Numbered from the stretch's first letter, positions 16,906 to 26,106 are shown. The stretch is DNA of 64,000 nucleotides from Anaerolineae bacterium (GCA_013178295.1 JABLWW010000002.1:1-64000), one strand, 5' to 3'. Notes: a model not told the origin generated them from the sequence alone. Program-made: numbers and translations.

Positions 16906-17700
16906 CTAGAACTGACCAAGTGTTGTGATTGCTCTTCCCAGCAGGGAATCCTGTACAGTTACCAGCTGCTGGGCAGCTTCATAAGCCCTGCCAACCAGCA
17001 GCATTTGTGTTGTTACTTCAGCAATGCTCACATTAGACGCCTCAATGGCTCCCTGTCTTATTCTGCCCAGTTTCTCAGCAGTTGGCGTGCCTACCGCCTC
17101 AAACAAGTTAGGTCCATCGCGCACTAAATCAAGTTTGGGATCAGCAAAGTTAAAAAAGCCCAGCTTTGCCATTTGAACCCCATTGACAACGATCGTGCCG
17201 TTGCCATCAATATACGTCTCTCCCTGACTCAAAACAATCGGCGCACCGCCCTCATCGAGCACCTTATACCCATCAACGGTCACAAGATTCCCCTCCGAAT
17301 CACGGTTGAACCGCCCATCGCGGGTATAGCGGTTGCCATCGGGTGTCTGCACATAGAAAAAGCCCTCCCCCTCAATTGCTAGATCAAATGTCTCGCCTGT
17401 GTTCAGGAGCGCCCCCTGTGTAAAATCAACCTCTTCGGGCGTAGTATCTGTTCCCAGCCCAAGATTTCCAATGTAGCGTACCTGCTGGAGTGTCAAATTT
17501 TCATACACAGAGGGTAAAAAAGGCAATTTGACCTGCTTGTTAACACGGGGGAACACACCTGTCTCTTCCCAATCTTCCATGGAAATCAAAAGCTGCTTGA
17601 AGCCTGGAGTAGTCAGGTTGGTGGCATTGTGCGTCAATACTGTTTGACGTTCCAGATTTGCCACCATCGAAGATGCTGCCGCATATAAACCTTTGAGCAT
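16906..17700 (-). CDS. flagellar hook-basal body protein (FlgF/FlgG family), second copy
   Basis: This 264-residue axial protein is the paralogue of the gene at 16146-16886. It begins MLKGLYAAASSMVANLERQT with TTPGFKQ, contains TQGALLNTGETFDLAIEGEG and then RYTRDGRFNRDSEGNLV, and ends with GAIEASNVSIAEVTTQMLLV. All are rod/hook family signatures, and the length fits FlgG. Two consecutive ATGs exist at 17703 and 17700; the second gives the better spacing (6 bases) from GGAGG. It follows the helix-turn-helix gene by a few bases and precedes its paralogue by 19 bases. Confidence 0.88.
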   Translation of the reverse strand: MLKGLYAAASSMVANLERQTVLTHNATNLTTPGFKQLLISMEDWEETGVFPRVNKQVKLPFLPSVYENLTLQQVRYIGNLGLGTDTTPEEVDFTQGALLNTGETFDLAIEGEGFFYVQTPDGNRYTRDGRFNRDSEGNLVTVDGYKVLDEGGAPIVLSQGETYIDGNGTIVVNGVQMAKLGFFNFADPKLDLVRDGPNLFEAVGTPTAEKLGRIRQGAIEASNVSIAEVTTQMLLVGRAYEAAQQLVTVQDSLLGRAITTLGQF

Positions 17701-17703
17701 CAT

Positions 17704-18096
17704 CTACCTCCTTTTGCCAATCGCTGCCAGATTCAAAATCATACGCACCTCATCGCGGGTCATGCCAAGCTGGCGGGCAATTTCCACGTCGTTCATTCCA
17801 CCCATCGCCATCGCAGAGACCATACGGCTGCGGTCTTCAAACCCGCCCGCAGTGTTTTCTGATTTTTTGCCCCTCTCCGCTGCCGACAACATGGTCTGGA
17901 AATCCGCCTGCGCCAGGACCCCTTGAGACGGTTGAGGTCGGGACGCCCGTTCGCTGTTCACCAGCGTCTGCAATTGCTGCACAACCGGCCCCAGCCGCTC
18001 TGCCTGACTCTGACTGCCCTTAATACGCGCCGTCTCTCGAGCTAACTGCACAAGATTCAGAGTATCGGTAAGTAAATTTGAGCTGATCTTTTCCAT
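17704..18096 (-). CDS. small helix-turn-helix protein of the flagellar operon
   Basis: This is a 130-residue protein with no clear family assignment. Its C-terminus (GGMNDVEIARQLGMTRDEVR, MILNLAA) reads as a helix-turn-helix of the type seen in small DNA-binding or sigma-region-4-like domains. The first 90 residues are polar and helical. The gene lies directly downstream of fliA and ends at the start of the rod gene, so it is co-expressed with flagellar genes. A flagellum-specific transcription factor or fliA-associated regulator is possible (inference). Confidence 0.65.
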   Translation of the reverse strand: MEKISSNLLTDTLNLVQLARETARIKGSQSQAERLGPVVQQLQTLVNSERASRPQPSQGVLAQADFQTMLSAAERGKKSENTAGGFEDRSRMVSAMAMGGMNDVEIARQLGMTRDEVRMILNLAAIGKRR

Positions 18097-18120
18097 AAAT
18101 CAACCTCTCCCATTCTGTGG

Positions 18121-18945
18121 CTACTGCTGGACAGGCACCCCTGTAAACGCGCCTGGCGACGGGTTTTTCGTTTCTCTTTTGTGCTCTCCCGTTTCGAGCA
18201 AAGATTTCAAGTTCATCATAGCGCGCCCATGTATCTGACATACCCGTGACTCAGAAATGTCCAGCGCCTTCCCAATTTCCTTAAAGGTTAACTCCTCATA
18301 GTAATACAACGACAAAACCAGCTGTTCACGATCGGGTAAACACTTGATCGCCTTAATGAGATTCTTCTGCATATCATCCACCTCATAGCCCTCAGAAGGG
18401 TCAATTTGTTTATCGTCCTTCAGTTTTTCGTGTAAAGAAGCACCATCTTCTCCGACCACATCGAACATCGTATCATCCAGCGAGACAACCGTATGACTCG
18501 AATCCTGCAGTGCCTGCTGAAGTGTCTCCATATCAATTTGCAAATATTCTGTCAGTTCCTCATCGGTTGGCAAACGATGTAGCTGGTTCTCCAGCGTTAC
18601 CATCGCCTCTTGAACAGCCCGCACTCTTTGCCGTGCGGAGCGTGAAAGCCAATCCATTTCCCGCAAATAATCAAGCACCCGGCTGCGAATTTTCAGGGTT
18701 GCATACGTGCTCAGGCGAGTGCCAAATTCCGGCTTGAAATGGTCAATTGCATCAATCAACCCCAACAGCCCCTGACTTTCGAGGTCATCATATTCGGCGC
18801 TACGTCCTCTGGTTACACCCAAACGACCCAATACAAAGTTGACCAAAGACACATGGCGCAATATCAGCTCTTCACGCAGCGCCGCATCACGCGTAGCAAG
18901 AAATTGCTCCAACAGTTCCGTATCCGATTTGGTCTTCTCGCCCAT
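18121..18945 (-). CDS. fliA: flagellar RNA polymerase sigma factor FliA/WhiG
   Basis: FliA is the sigma-28 factor that directs transcription of late flagellar genes. The 274 residues contain sigma region 2 (LILRHVSLVNFVLGRL; GLLGLIDAIDHFKPEFGTRL; STYATLKIRSRVLDYLREMD), where promoter melting occurs and the FliA-family block DWLSRSARQ follows, then region 3 and region 4 (LSLYYYEELTFKEIGKALDI, SESRVCQIHGRAM) for -35 recognition. GAGG lies 6 bases before the ATG at 18945. Its cognate inhibitor gene flgM and a consensus sigma-28 promoter are about 2 kb downstream. Confidence 0.95.
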   Translation of the reverse strand: MGEKTKSDTELLEQFLATRDAALREELILRHVSLVNFVLGRLGVTRGRSAEYDDLESQGLLGLIDAIDHFKPEFGTRLSTYATLKIRSRVLDYLREMDWLSRSARQRVRAVQEAMVTLENQLHRLPTDEELTEYLQIDMETLQQALQDSSHTVVSLDDTMFDVVGEDGASLHEKLKDDKQIDPSEGYEVDDMQKNLIKAIKCLPDREQLVLSLYYYEELTFKEIGKALDISESRVCQIHGRAMMNLKSLLETGEHKRETKNPSPGAFTGVPVQQ

Positions 18946-18953
18946 AGCCTACC

Positions 18954-19373
18954 TCAAGCTTCAACTTTCACCATAGAAGGTTCGGACTCCTCATCCGCAA
19001 CATCTGGCTGTTGAGACTCCTCAGCCGTCTGTGCCTCTTGTTCCTCTCTCATTTTCTCTTCTTCTAACTCCATCAATTTTGCTTCTACCAAATACCTGCC
19101 CAGAAACCAATTGATCAACCAGCCCAGAAAGCCCAACGAAAGTATCGTTACCGCTGTGCGAATAAGAATATCATACCACTGCGCTCGCGCCAAAATAGAT
19201 AAAATAGCCACCAAACAGGTAACAACAACGATCAGCAGTTTGGTAACCGTAAAGGCGACCTCCTGCAGCCAGGCGACTTTGCTGTGCGGCAAAAGCATCA
19301 CCTGTGTCTGTTCCTCTTGTGCCCCGCCTTCGCCGTTTTGCCCGGAAGAAGAAGTGAAATCTGCTTCTGTCAT
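18954..19373 (-). CDS. small membrane protein between flhF and fliA
   Basis: This 139-residue protein of unknown function has two adjacent membrane segments (about 47-65, VTKLLIVVVTCLVAILSIL, and about 71-92, LIRTAVTILSLGFLGWLINW). They are flanked by an acidic, Gln/Glu-rich N-terminus and a long Glu-rich C-terminal tail predicted to be helical or disordered. Its ATG overlaps the flhF TGA by 4 bases. In many flagellar clusters the gene after flhF is flhG, an unrelated ATPase; this protein is not that. A basal-body or export-gate accessory role is inferred from position alone. Confidence 0.7.
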   Translation of the reverse strand: MTEADFTSSSGQNGEGGAQEEQTQVMLLPHSKVAWLQEVAFTVTKLLIVVVTCLVAILSILARAQWYDILIRTAVTILSLGFLGWLINWFLGRYLVEAKLMELEEEKMREEQEAQTAEESQQPDVADEESEPSMVKVEA

Positions 19374-20665
19374 AGATCAAATTTCTCCGTAAACAAAGCA
19401 CGTACAAGAATGTCCGTGCGCGCCGGTGTCATTTCGTTGAGCACCCGGCTGCCAAAACTGTAATATACCAATGGCAGCTGGCTGCGCCACGCAAGATTGT
19501 ACACCGCGCTGAAGTTATTGGTTTCATCCAGCTTGCTCACCACCAAACCACGCGGCTTAAACGGCGAAATTGCCGCAAGAGAATTCTGCAAATCTGCCTC
19601 TTTTGCAGTAGCAGAGATTACCAACCAGGTTGAACGTCTTGGGAAGGCTGTCAGAATAGCTGCCAGTTCCATCACGCTGGACTCGTTGCGTGGGTTATAG
19701 GCGGGAGTATCAACAAGAATAAAATCCACGTCCGGGCGAAGCGCTTCTATTGCCGATGGAATGTCATTTGGAGTGTAAGCAAGTTTCAGCGGAACACCAA
19801 TGGTCTCAGCATACGTACGCGTTTCAGCCAGAGCGCCAATCCGCACAGTATCCGCGCATACCCATCCCACTTTCTGCCCAAGATCAAGCGAAAAGCGAAC
19901 TGCCAGCTTGGCGCAGAAACTGGTTTTCCCCACACCACTGGCACCAACCAAGAAAATTACGCGCGGCATGAGATTCAGCGTTTCCTTTTGTACACGCAGT
20001 ACCGCTTCAAGCTGGTGTTGAATACACTCCTGCACACGTTTCTCCTCAGTCAGCGTTTTGGGGTTGAGCGTATCTGCGCAAACCCTGCACGCACGCTGCA
20101 ACAGTTTTTCATCCAGCCCCTGACGTACAAGATGGCGATAAAATCTCGCCAGAACAGGCGGCATATCCAAAAACTGACCGAAGTCAGGAAAGGTCGCCCT
20201 GATATCCATCGTCTCCCTGGTATCCACTCTCGGCAGCGCAGACTCAATAAAACGCGGGTTTGATTCGGAAGGAAGCATCTCCAGAGAAATGCTCTTTGCC
20301 ACAGCCTCTTGAGAAGCCACCTTCTGGTCTGCCACCTCAACACCTTCCTGCGCAGCCTCGTGCACGGCTGCTTCCTGACTCATCTGGTATTTCTGTGCGA
20401 AAACAGACTTTCGCTTGGGTTCAGTTTCCGTTTGATCAGGCTGAACCATCTCCAGCGCGGGTTGTCGCTCCCGGCTTTTATCATACTGTTCGCCTGGCTG
20501 AAGCTGCACCGCAATCACTTCCACAATCGGCTTGCGCCACACTTGCCATGCAGAACCTGGCAACACCTGCCGCACCGAGACAACCAATGCGTCCTCCCCC
20601 ATCTCTTTTTTAATCGTCTGAAGGGCTTCTATCATACTTTCGGAACGGTATGTCTTCGTAATCAT
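19370..20665 (-). CDS. flhF: flagellar biosynthesis GTPase FlhF
   Basis: FlhF is an SRP-type GTPase that sets the place and number of flagella. The 431 residues show a basic N-terminal domain (about 1-150), an SRP54-like N domain and a G domain. P-loop GASGVGKTSF is near residue 240, GWVCADTVRIGALAETRTYA is the G2/insertion-box region, ILVDTPAYN is G3 and VVSKLDETN is G4. It is followed with a 4-base overlap by a two-helix membrane protein and preceded after 12 bases by flhA. Its usual partner FlhG is not encoded in the window. Confidence 0.95.
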   Translation of the reverse strand: MITKTYRSESMIEALQTIKKEMGEDALVVSVRQVLPGSAWQVWRKPIVEVIAVQLQPGEQYDKSRERQPALEMVQPDQTETEPKRKSVFAQKYQMSQEAAVHEAAQEGVEVADQKVASQEAVAKSISLEMLPSESNPRFIESALPRVDTRETMDIRATFPDFGQFLDMPPVLARFYRHLVRQGLDEKLLQRACRVCADTLNPKTLTEEKRVQECIQHQLEAVLRVQKETLNLMPRVIFLVGASGVGKTSFCAKLAVRFSLDLGQKVGWVCADTVRIGALAETRTYAETIGVPLKLAYTPNDIPSAIEALRPDVDFILVDTPAYNPRNESSVMELAAILTAFPRRSTWLVISATAKEADLQNSLAAISPFKPRGLVVSKLDETNNFSAVYNLAWRSQLPLVYYSFGSRVLNEMTPARTDILVRALFTEKFDL

Positions 20666-20677
20666 AAGCTGCTACCC

Positions 20678-22771
20678 TTACCCCTTAGTCGCCGAAACAG
20701 GAACATCCACCATGCCATGCGCCCTCACCTTTGTGCCAGCGCTGATTTCAGAGAATGCCAGCACAACCAGATTGGGAAACGCCTGTTCAACCAGACGGCG
20801 GAAAGCCAAACGGAGTTCGCGTGGACACAGCAATATTGGCATATAACCTTTTTGCGCCATCTGCTCCATCTGCATCCCCGTAGCAGAAAGAATTGACTGA
20901 GCAAGGTCTGTTTCAATATGAAAACCAAGCCCACCCTCACCTGACGCCAACGCGCTACGTAAAACCTTTTCGAGTTGCGGCGACAAGGTGAACACATGCA
21001 AAAACCCATCCTGATCACGATACATATTTGATAACGTCAGCGACATGGTCTGACGCACAGCCTCTGCCAGGACATTCGGGTCACGGGTGACCGCGGCATG
21101 TTTGCCGACCACTTCCAAAACCCCCGCAAGGTCACGGATTGGCACCCGCTCGCGCAGCAGGTTGCGCAACACATCCTGCAACTCTCCCAGACTCAACACC
21201 TCAGGGATCAGCCCCTCAACCGCAGCAGGCACTTTTTGACGCAGCTGATTCAACATCTCCTGCACCATTTGGCGGCTGAGCAGTTCCGAAGCATGCGAGC
21301 GGATCACCTCGGTGAGGTGCGTGCTCAAAGCCGCCAGCGGCGAGACCACCGTGTAACCAGCCAGTTCAGCCCTTCCTTTCTCTGCCTCGCCAATCCAGAT
21401 GGCAGGCAAGCCAAAAGCCGGTTCAACTGTGGGCACCCCACGAATGCTCTCATCCGGTTCTGCACCCTGAATGGCAAGATAGCGGTCAACAAAAATCTCG
21501 CCGCGGCTGATCTCCTCACCGCGGATTTTTATCCGATACGTCTGCGGCGGCAGACGCAGATTATCCCGGATGCGCACCACCGGCAAGACAAAACCCAACT
21601 CGGCAAGAATCTGTCTACGGATATTGGTGATCTGGTGAAGCAGATTATCCACACGCTCCTCATCTACGAGGGGGAGCAAGCCATACCCCACCTCCAGCTC
21701 AATCGGGTCAACAATCATCATTCCCATCATCTCTTCCGGGGTCTCCAGAGCTGGGGCAGGCGCGACAAGCTCTTCAGGCACTGGCGCGGGTTTCTGCTCC
21801 TGACGCCACAAAACAAAAGCAGCTGCCCCCAGAATCACCGTTACCAAAAGAAACGGAAGCTTGGGCAGACCAGGAATAAGTCCCATAACGAATATGATGC
21901 CGGTCGCAGCCAGCAGCATACGAAAGTTGGAAAACTGCTGAACAACATTCTTCCCCAACGTCTCCTGCGCCGTATTGCGAGTTACGATTAAGCCCGCCGC
22001 CGATGAAACCATCAACGCTGGGATCTGGATTGCCAGACCTGCCCCAACCGTTACCATAGCATAGCTTTGCAGGGCAGCGGTTAAGTCCATGCCGCGTTGG
22101 ACAATACCAATGGTAAAACCGCCAAGAATATTGATCAAAATCACGATCAGCGCGGCAATTGCATCTCCCTTAACAAACTTAGTCGCGCCATCCATTGCGC
22201 CGTAAAAATTTGCCTCGTTTTGAACATCCTGTCGGCGTCTTTTGGCTTCATCCTCATCAATAATCCCAGCATTCAGGTCAGCATCAATCGCCAGTTGCTT
22301 GCCGGGCATGGCATCCAGCGTGAAGCGGGCTGCCACTTCTGCCACGCGGGTCGCACCACTGTTGATCACCGCAAACTGGATCACCATCAGCATAATAAAG
22401 ATGACAATACCAACCACATAATTGCCGCCAATAACAATGCTGCCGAACGTCGCTACCACCTGACCAGCCGCGCCCGTGGTAAGAATTTGCCGCGAGGCAG
22501 AAACATTCAAAGCCAGACGAAACAGGGTTACAATCAATAATAGCGAGGGAAACACAGAAAATTCAAGCGGACGTTCCACATACATGCTCAATAGCATGAT
22601 CCCCAAGGAAATCGCCAGATTGAGCACAATTAATACATCAATTAATATGGTCGGTATGGGCACAAGCATGATGGCTACCAGCAGCACCAGCCCAACCGCC
22701 ATGATGGCGTCGTTGGATTGCAAAAGGGCTTTTACATCAAATGTCCCTGTTGTTGGTTTTGCTGTTGTCAT
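20678..22771 (-). CDS. flhA: flagellar export gate protein FlhA
   Basis: FlhA is the large inner-membrane ion-conducting component of the flagellar type III export gate. The 697 residues have about eight N-terminal membrane helices (to about 330) and a large cytoplasmic domain that docks chaperones. The FHIPEP signature region (RFTLDAMPGKQLAIDADLNA) lies in the cytoplasmic loop near residue 150. The order flhB-flhA-flhF, with a 4-base flhB-flhA overlap, is the classical arrangement. Confidence 0.97.
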   Translation of the reverse strand: MTTAKPTTGTFDVKALLQSNDAIMAVGLVLLVAIMLVPIPTILIDVLIVLNLAISLGIMLLSMYVERPLEFSVFPSLLLIVTLFRLALNVSASRQILTTGAAGQVVATFGSIVIGGNYVVGIVIFIMLMVIQFAVINSGATRVAEVAARFTLDAMPGKQLAIDADLNAGIIDEDEAKRRRQDVQNEANFYGAMDGATKFVKGDAIAALIVILINILGGFTIGIVQRGMDLTAALQSYAMVTVGAGLAIQIPALMVSSAAGLIVTRNTAQETLGKNVVQQFSNFRMLLAATGIIFVMGLIPGLPKLPFLLVTVILGAAAFVLWRQEQKPAPVPEELVAPAPALETPEEMMGMMIVDPIELEVGYGLLPLVDEERVDNLLHQITNIRRQILAELGFVLPVVRIRDNLRLPPQTYRIKIRGEEISRGEIFVDRYLAIQGAEPDESIRGVPTVEPAFGLPAIWIGEAEKGRAELAGYTVVSPLAALSTHLTEVIRSHASELLSRQMVQEMLNQLRQKVPAAVEGLIPEVLSLGELQDVLRNLLRERVPIRDLAGVLEVVGKHAAVTRDPNVLAEAVRQTMSLTLSNMYRDQDGFLHVFTLSPQLEKVLRSALASGEGGLGFHIETDLAQSILSATGMQMEQMAQKGYMPILLCPRELRLAFRRLVEQAFPNLVVLAFSEISAGTKVRAHGMVDVPVSATKG

Positions 22772-23856
22772 CTGCTTACAAAATCCTCACTCACAATTGA
22801 TGATTGAGAACGTGGCGGTTTGATACGATACACATACGCCAGCACTTCCGCCATAGCCAGATACAACTCGGGCGGTATCTCCTGCCCAATGTCCACCAGC
22901 CGGTACATGGCGCGCGCCAGAGGAACATTTTGGACCACAGGAACATCATTGCTCTTTGCCAATTCGACAATACGCCTTGCCACCAGTTCAGCGCCTTTTG
23001 CCAGCACACGCGGCGCGCTCATGGTTTGTGCCTCATATTGAACAGCCACTGCATAATGCACCGGGTTAGTAATCACCACATCCGCCTTTGGCACCGCAGC
23101 CATCATCCGCGCCCGCGCCATGCGCTGTTGCTGCTGTTTGATCCTGCTCTTGATGGTGGGATCTCCCTCCGTAGATTTAAACTCCTCTTTAAGCTCTTCT
23201 TTGGTCATACGCATATTGCGCATAAACTGCCAGCGCTGGTATACATAATCCGCCACGGCAAGAATCAGAAACGCTATCGCCACCCTCCATACCAAAGCCA
23301 GCGCCAGCCCACCCCAGATGGCAACACCCGAACGCAAATCCATCTGCGCCAGGCTATAAAACTTATCCACGTTGGAACGCAGGAAACCAAAGGCAACCCA
23401 CCCTATCAAAGTGAGCTTTAGCAGCGACTTCAGCAGGTTTGCCAAACCCTCAATTGAAAATAACCGCTTCAGCCCATTCAAGGGATTGAGTCGACTCACA
23501 TCAAACGGGTTGCGCTTGCTTGCCCAAACAAAGCCCACCTGCGCCAGATTGGAGACAACACCTACTGCCATCAAAACCAAAACAATTTGCATCGTCGGTA
23601 GAAAAACTTTAGAGCCTTGCAGATAGATAAAATGTCCCAGCCATGCATCATCCACCTCTGTCATGGACAGCCCAACCACCAGCGTTTTAAATAAATCGTA
23701 AAACGCATTGTAAAGCTGTCTGCCAGGGCCCTGCAGCAGCATCGCTGCCACGAGTAAACCAACCGCCGCGTTGATTTCGATGCTATGCATCACCTGCCCA
23801 CGCTCGCGAGCCTCCTGTAACCTTCTAGGGGTCGGTGCCTCTGTTTTCTCCGCCAT
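22768..23856 (-). CDS. flhB: flagellar export switch protein FlhB
   Basis: FlhB sets substrate specificity of the flagellar export gate and normally cuts itself at an NPTH motif. The 362 residues start MAEKTEAPTPRRLQEARERG, the family signature, with four membrane helices up to about 215 and a cytoplasmic domain after it. Here the cleavage site reads VITNPVHYAVAV near residue 264: the Asn-Pro pair and His are kept, but Thr is replaced by Val. GGGGA precedes the ATG at 23856, and fliR ends 3 bases upstream. Confidence 0.96.
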   Translation of the reverse strand: MAEKTEAPTPRRLQEARERGQVMHSIEINAAVGLLVAAMLLQGPGRQLYNAFYDLFKTLVVGLSMTEVDDAWLGHFIYLQGSKVFLPTMQIVLVLMAVGVVSNLAQVGFVWASKRNPFDVSRLNPLNGLKRLFSIEGLANLLKSLLKLTLIGWVAFGFLRSNVDKFYSLAQMDLRSGVAIWGGLALALVWRVAIAFLILAVADYVYQRWQFMRNMRMTKEELKEEFKSTEGDPTIKSRIKQQQQRMARARMMAAVPKADVVITNPVHYAVAVQYEAQTMSAPRVLAKGAELVARRIVELAKSNDVPVVQNVPLARAMYRLVDIGQEIPPELYLAMAEVLAYVYRIKPPRSQSSIVSEDFVSR

Positions 23857-23859
23857 CGT

Positions 23860-24621
23860 TTATATCCCCAATATCTCGATCATACGTGGCCCCATCGCCT
23901 TAATGATACGCCCGGCAACCGGGATCAAGACTGTAAAGGACAGCCCCAACGCAAAAATTCCCATCCACACCTTGACCGGCAAACCCAAAAAGAACACCTG
24001 AATCTGCGGCGCCACCTTGGCGAGCAGCCCCAGCGTCAAATCTGCCAGCAAGATGGCACCCATAATGGGCAAAGCCATTTGAAACGCACTACTAATCAAC
24101 TGAGCAAATATCCGCAACAATCTATCCGGCGATAACCCCGCAACAGAAGCGCCTACTGGTAAAACCTCAAAGGTTTTCGTCAGACCAACAATGAAGGCAT
24201 GATGCCCATCCACAGAGAAGAAGTAGATGAAAAGGATCATCATAAATAACTGGTCGTACGAAGACGACATTTCGCCCAGCGTTGGATTGAATATCTGCCC
24301 GGCGCTGAAACCACTTCCCACCTCCATGAGCTTGCCCGCCATCTGAAAAGCGCCAAAGGTCAGATTCACCGCAAACCCAGCCAGCAAACCGATAATCATT
24401 TCACGCAAGATGGCAAATACAAAAGGCAGAAGCGGGGTTATTGCCTGGTCTGAAGATAAACTTTGCCAGGGAACAATAATCATCGTCAGGGTTACACCTA
24501 AAGCCAGTTTAAACTTATTTGGCACAAGTGCACCCCCAATAAAAGGCATTTGCACCATAATCGCTAGAACCCGCGTCAGGGCAAGAAAAAATAGCTGAAA
24601 CTGGGCGACAGAAATCAACAT
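23860..24621 (-). CDS. fliR: flagellar export gate protein FliR
   Basis: FliR forms the core export pore with FliP and FliQ. This is a 253-residue membrane protein with about six helices. Family features are FLALTRVLAIMVQMPFIGGA near the start, EMIIGLLAGFAVNLTFGAFQ, then GKLMEVGSGFSAGQIFNPTL in the middle, and ADLTLGLLAKVAPQIQVFFL, then GLPVKVWMG towards the end. It is separated from fliP and fliQ by an HDOD gene and a receiver-domain gene, which is unusual, and is followed by flhB after 3 bases. The ATG at 24621 has only a distant GGAG. Confidence 0.95.
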   Translation of the reverse strand: MLISVAQFQLFFLALTRVLAIMVQMPFIGGALVPNKFKLALGVTLTMIIVPWQSLSSDQAITPLLPFVFAILREMIIGLLAGFAVNLTFGAFQMAGKLMEVGSGFSAGQIFNPTLGEMSSSYDQLFMMILFIYFFSVDGHHAFIVGLTKTFEVLPVGASVAGLSPDRLLRIFAQLISSAFQMALPIMGAILLADLTLGLLAKVAPQIQVFFLGLPVKVWMGIFALGLSFTVLIPVAGRIIKAMGPRMIEILGI

Positions 24622-24766
24622 AGAGATACAGATACTCCACGTTAAATTTACAAGATACCCCCTTCTGTTTCTGTAAAGCCCTAATGAAGCATAACTAAAT
24701 ATGACGTAAAAATGATTGCAGTCGAAAAAATCTCTTTTTCCAAATGCCCCCTACATTGGGGAACCG

Positions 24767-25207
24767 CTACAAAGCCGTCAACCCCCGCAACACCTTGGCA
24801 GCCAAAACATCCATATCAAAGGGCTTAACAACAAAATCCGCAGCGCCGAGAATAATTGCCTGCTGCAACACTTCCATAAAACCAAAAGCGGAGATGACAA
24901 TCACACGTGTGTGCTCCAGCAAACCAGAATCTTTGATCTGCCGCAAAAGTTCCAAACTGCTATAACCCAGCAAAAATAAATCCAGCAAGACAACTTGCGG
25001 TTTTTCCATTTCCAGTATAGAGAGTATCTCTGAAGGCTCCTCTGACGTTCTGACGAGAAATCCTAAACGCTTCAAAGAAAGATCCATCAACTCTCTAAGA
25101 GCGCGATCGCTTTCAATGACGAGTACCGTCCCGCGGTAAAAGAAACCTTCTTCGTGCAATTTATTATTATGATGTGCATACGCAGGGAGATTTTCCCTCT
25201 CCCTCAT
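24767..25207 (-). CDS. single-domain response regulator (CheY-like receiver)
   Basis: This 146-residue protein is essentially one receiver domain after a short N-terminal extension of about 25 residues. VLVIESDRALRELM gives the acidic pocket, VVLLDLFLLG holds the phospho-acceptor Asp, VIVISAF the Ser/Thr switch, and DFVVKPFD the conserved Lys. No output domain is present. The ATG overlaps the HDOD stop by 4 bases. The pair sits inside the export-gate genes, between fliQ and fliR, so it may tie a phosphorelay to motility or surface behaviour (inference). The next 145 bases up to fliR contain no gene. Confidence 0.85.
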   Translation of the reverse strand: MRERENLPAYAHHNNKLHEEGFFYRGTVLVIESDRALRELMDLSLKRLGFLVRTSEEPSEILSILEMEKPQVVLLDLFLLGYSSLELLRQIKDSGLLEHTRVIVISAFGFMEVLQQAIILGAADFVVKPFDMDVLAAKVLRGLTAL

Positions 25208-26070
25208 TGTTGCTCTTTACCTACCCTATAGTACTGATACATATCAACGCGCAGCTTCTCAAGCCGTTGAGGATTTATCTTCAATATCTCCAGCGAATGG
25301 GGGCTGATCTCGCGCTTACCTAGCCTCGCCAGAGTCGCAGCGTCAAGTGGACACAAAGCATTGGCAATATTGACAAGCGCAGCAAGGTCTTGTCTGGTGC
25401 TCGCCAGATGTGGTGAATGATGATGCTGAATAGCATCAATCAGCGTGGCTGGAAAATTCCATTTCGCCGCCATCAACCCCCCAACCTGAGCATGATCAAC
25501 ATCAAAGAGCTTCTGCTCCACCTGATAAAAAGTCAAACCATAATTCTTTACCAAGTCAAAAAGACGATCATAGTCCGCCAACGCAAACTGGTCAAGCATC
25601 AATTTCCCCATATCATGCAGCAACCCTGCCACATAAGCATCCTCTGGGTTAGGGTACGAAACCGCCCGGGCAAACCACTGAGCTGCCACAGCGGTGGCTA
25701 CGGAGTGATTCCACAACTCACCTGAACCAAGACGATAACCGGGCAAACTGGTTGTCAGCGACCCAGAAACTTCCACACCCAACACCAGCGTACGGATACG
25801 CCCAAACCCCAAACGCATGACCGCATCTGTTAGGTTTGTGCAGGAGGGACCATAGCCCAAATAAGCCGAATTTGCCGCCTGGAGCACATTGGCTGCCAGA
25901 GCCTGATCAAGCCCTAACAACTCGCCTACCAAGCCAGCATTTGATTTCCCATCCTCAAGGGCGTTCAGAACCCGCGTAACGCTGGTAGGCATCGGGCGCA
26001 TTCGGTCAATAGACGCCAATATCTTTTGCAATCGGCGATTGGCTGTTGGCGATGTTTGCAGATTGCTCAT
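25204..26070 (-). CDS. HDOD-domain signalling protein
   Basis: This 288-residue HDOD protein belongs to the HD-related family without nuclease or phosphodiesterase activity. It has SVTRVLNALEDGKSNAGLVG, then LGLDQALAANVLQAANSAYL near the N-terminus, AVMRLGFGRIRTLVLG, GELWNHSVATAVAAQW, and DAYVAGLLHDMGKLMLDQFA with the HD pair, followed by EQKLFDVDHAQVGGLMAAKW. HDOD proteins often act in motility, chemotaxis and two-component signalling. It is translationally coupled to the single receiver protein that follows. The pair interrupts the otherwise conserved fliP-fliQ-fliR order. Confidence 0.88.
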   Translation of the reverse strand: MSNLQTSPTANRRLQKILASIDRMRPMPTSVTRVLNALEDGKSNAGLVGELLGLDQALAANVLQAANSAYLGYGPSCTNLTDAVMRLGFGRIRTLVLGVEVSGSLTTSLPGYRLGSGELWNHSVATAVAAQWFARAVSYPNPEDAYVAGLLHDMGKLMLDQFALADYDRLFDLVKNYGLTFYQVEQKLFDVDHAQVGGLMAAKWNFPATLIDAIQHHHSPHLASTRQDLAALVNIANALCPLDAATLARLGKREISPHSLEILKINPQRLEKLRVDMYQYYRVGKEQQ

Positions 26071-26106
26071 TGCTTGTCTCTTAATCCGGTGACATAAAAA
26101 TAATAA

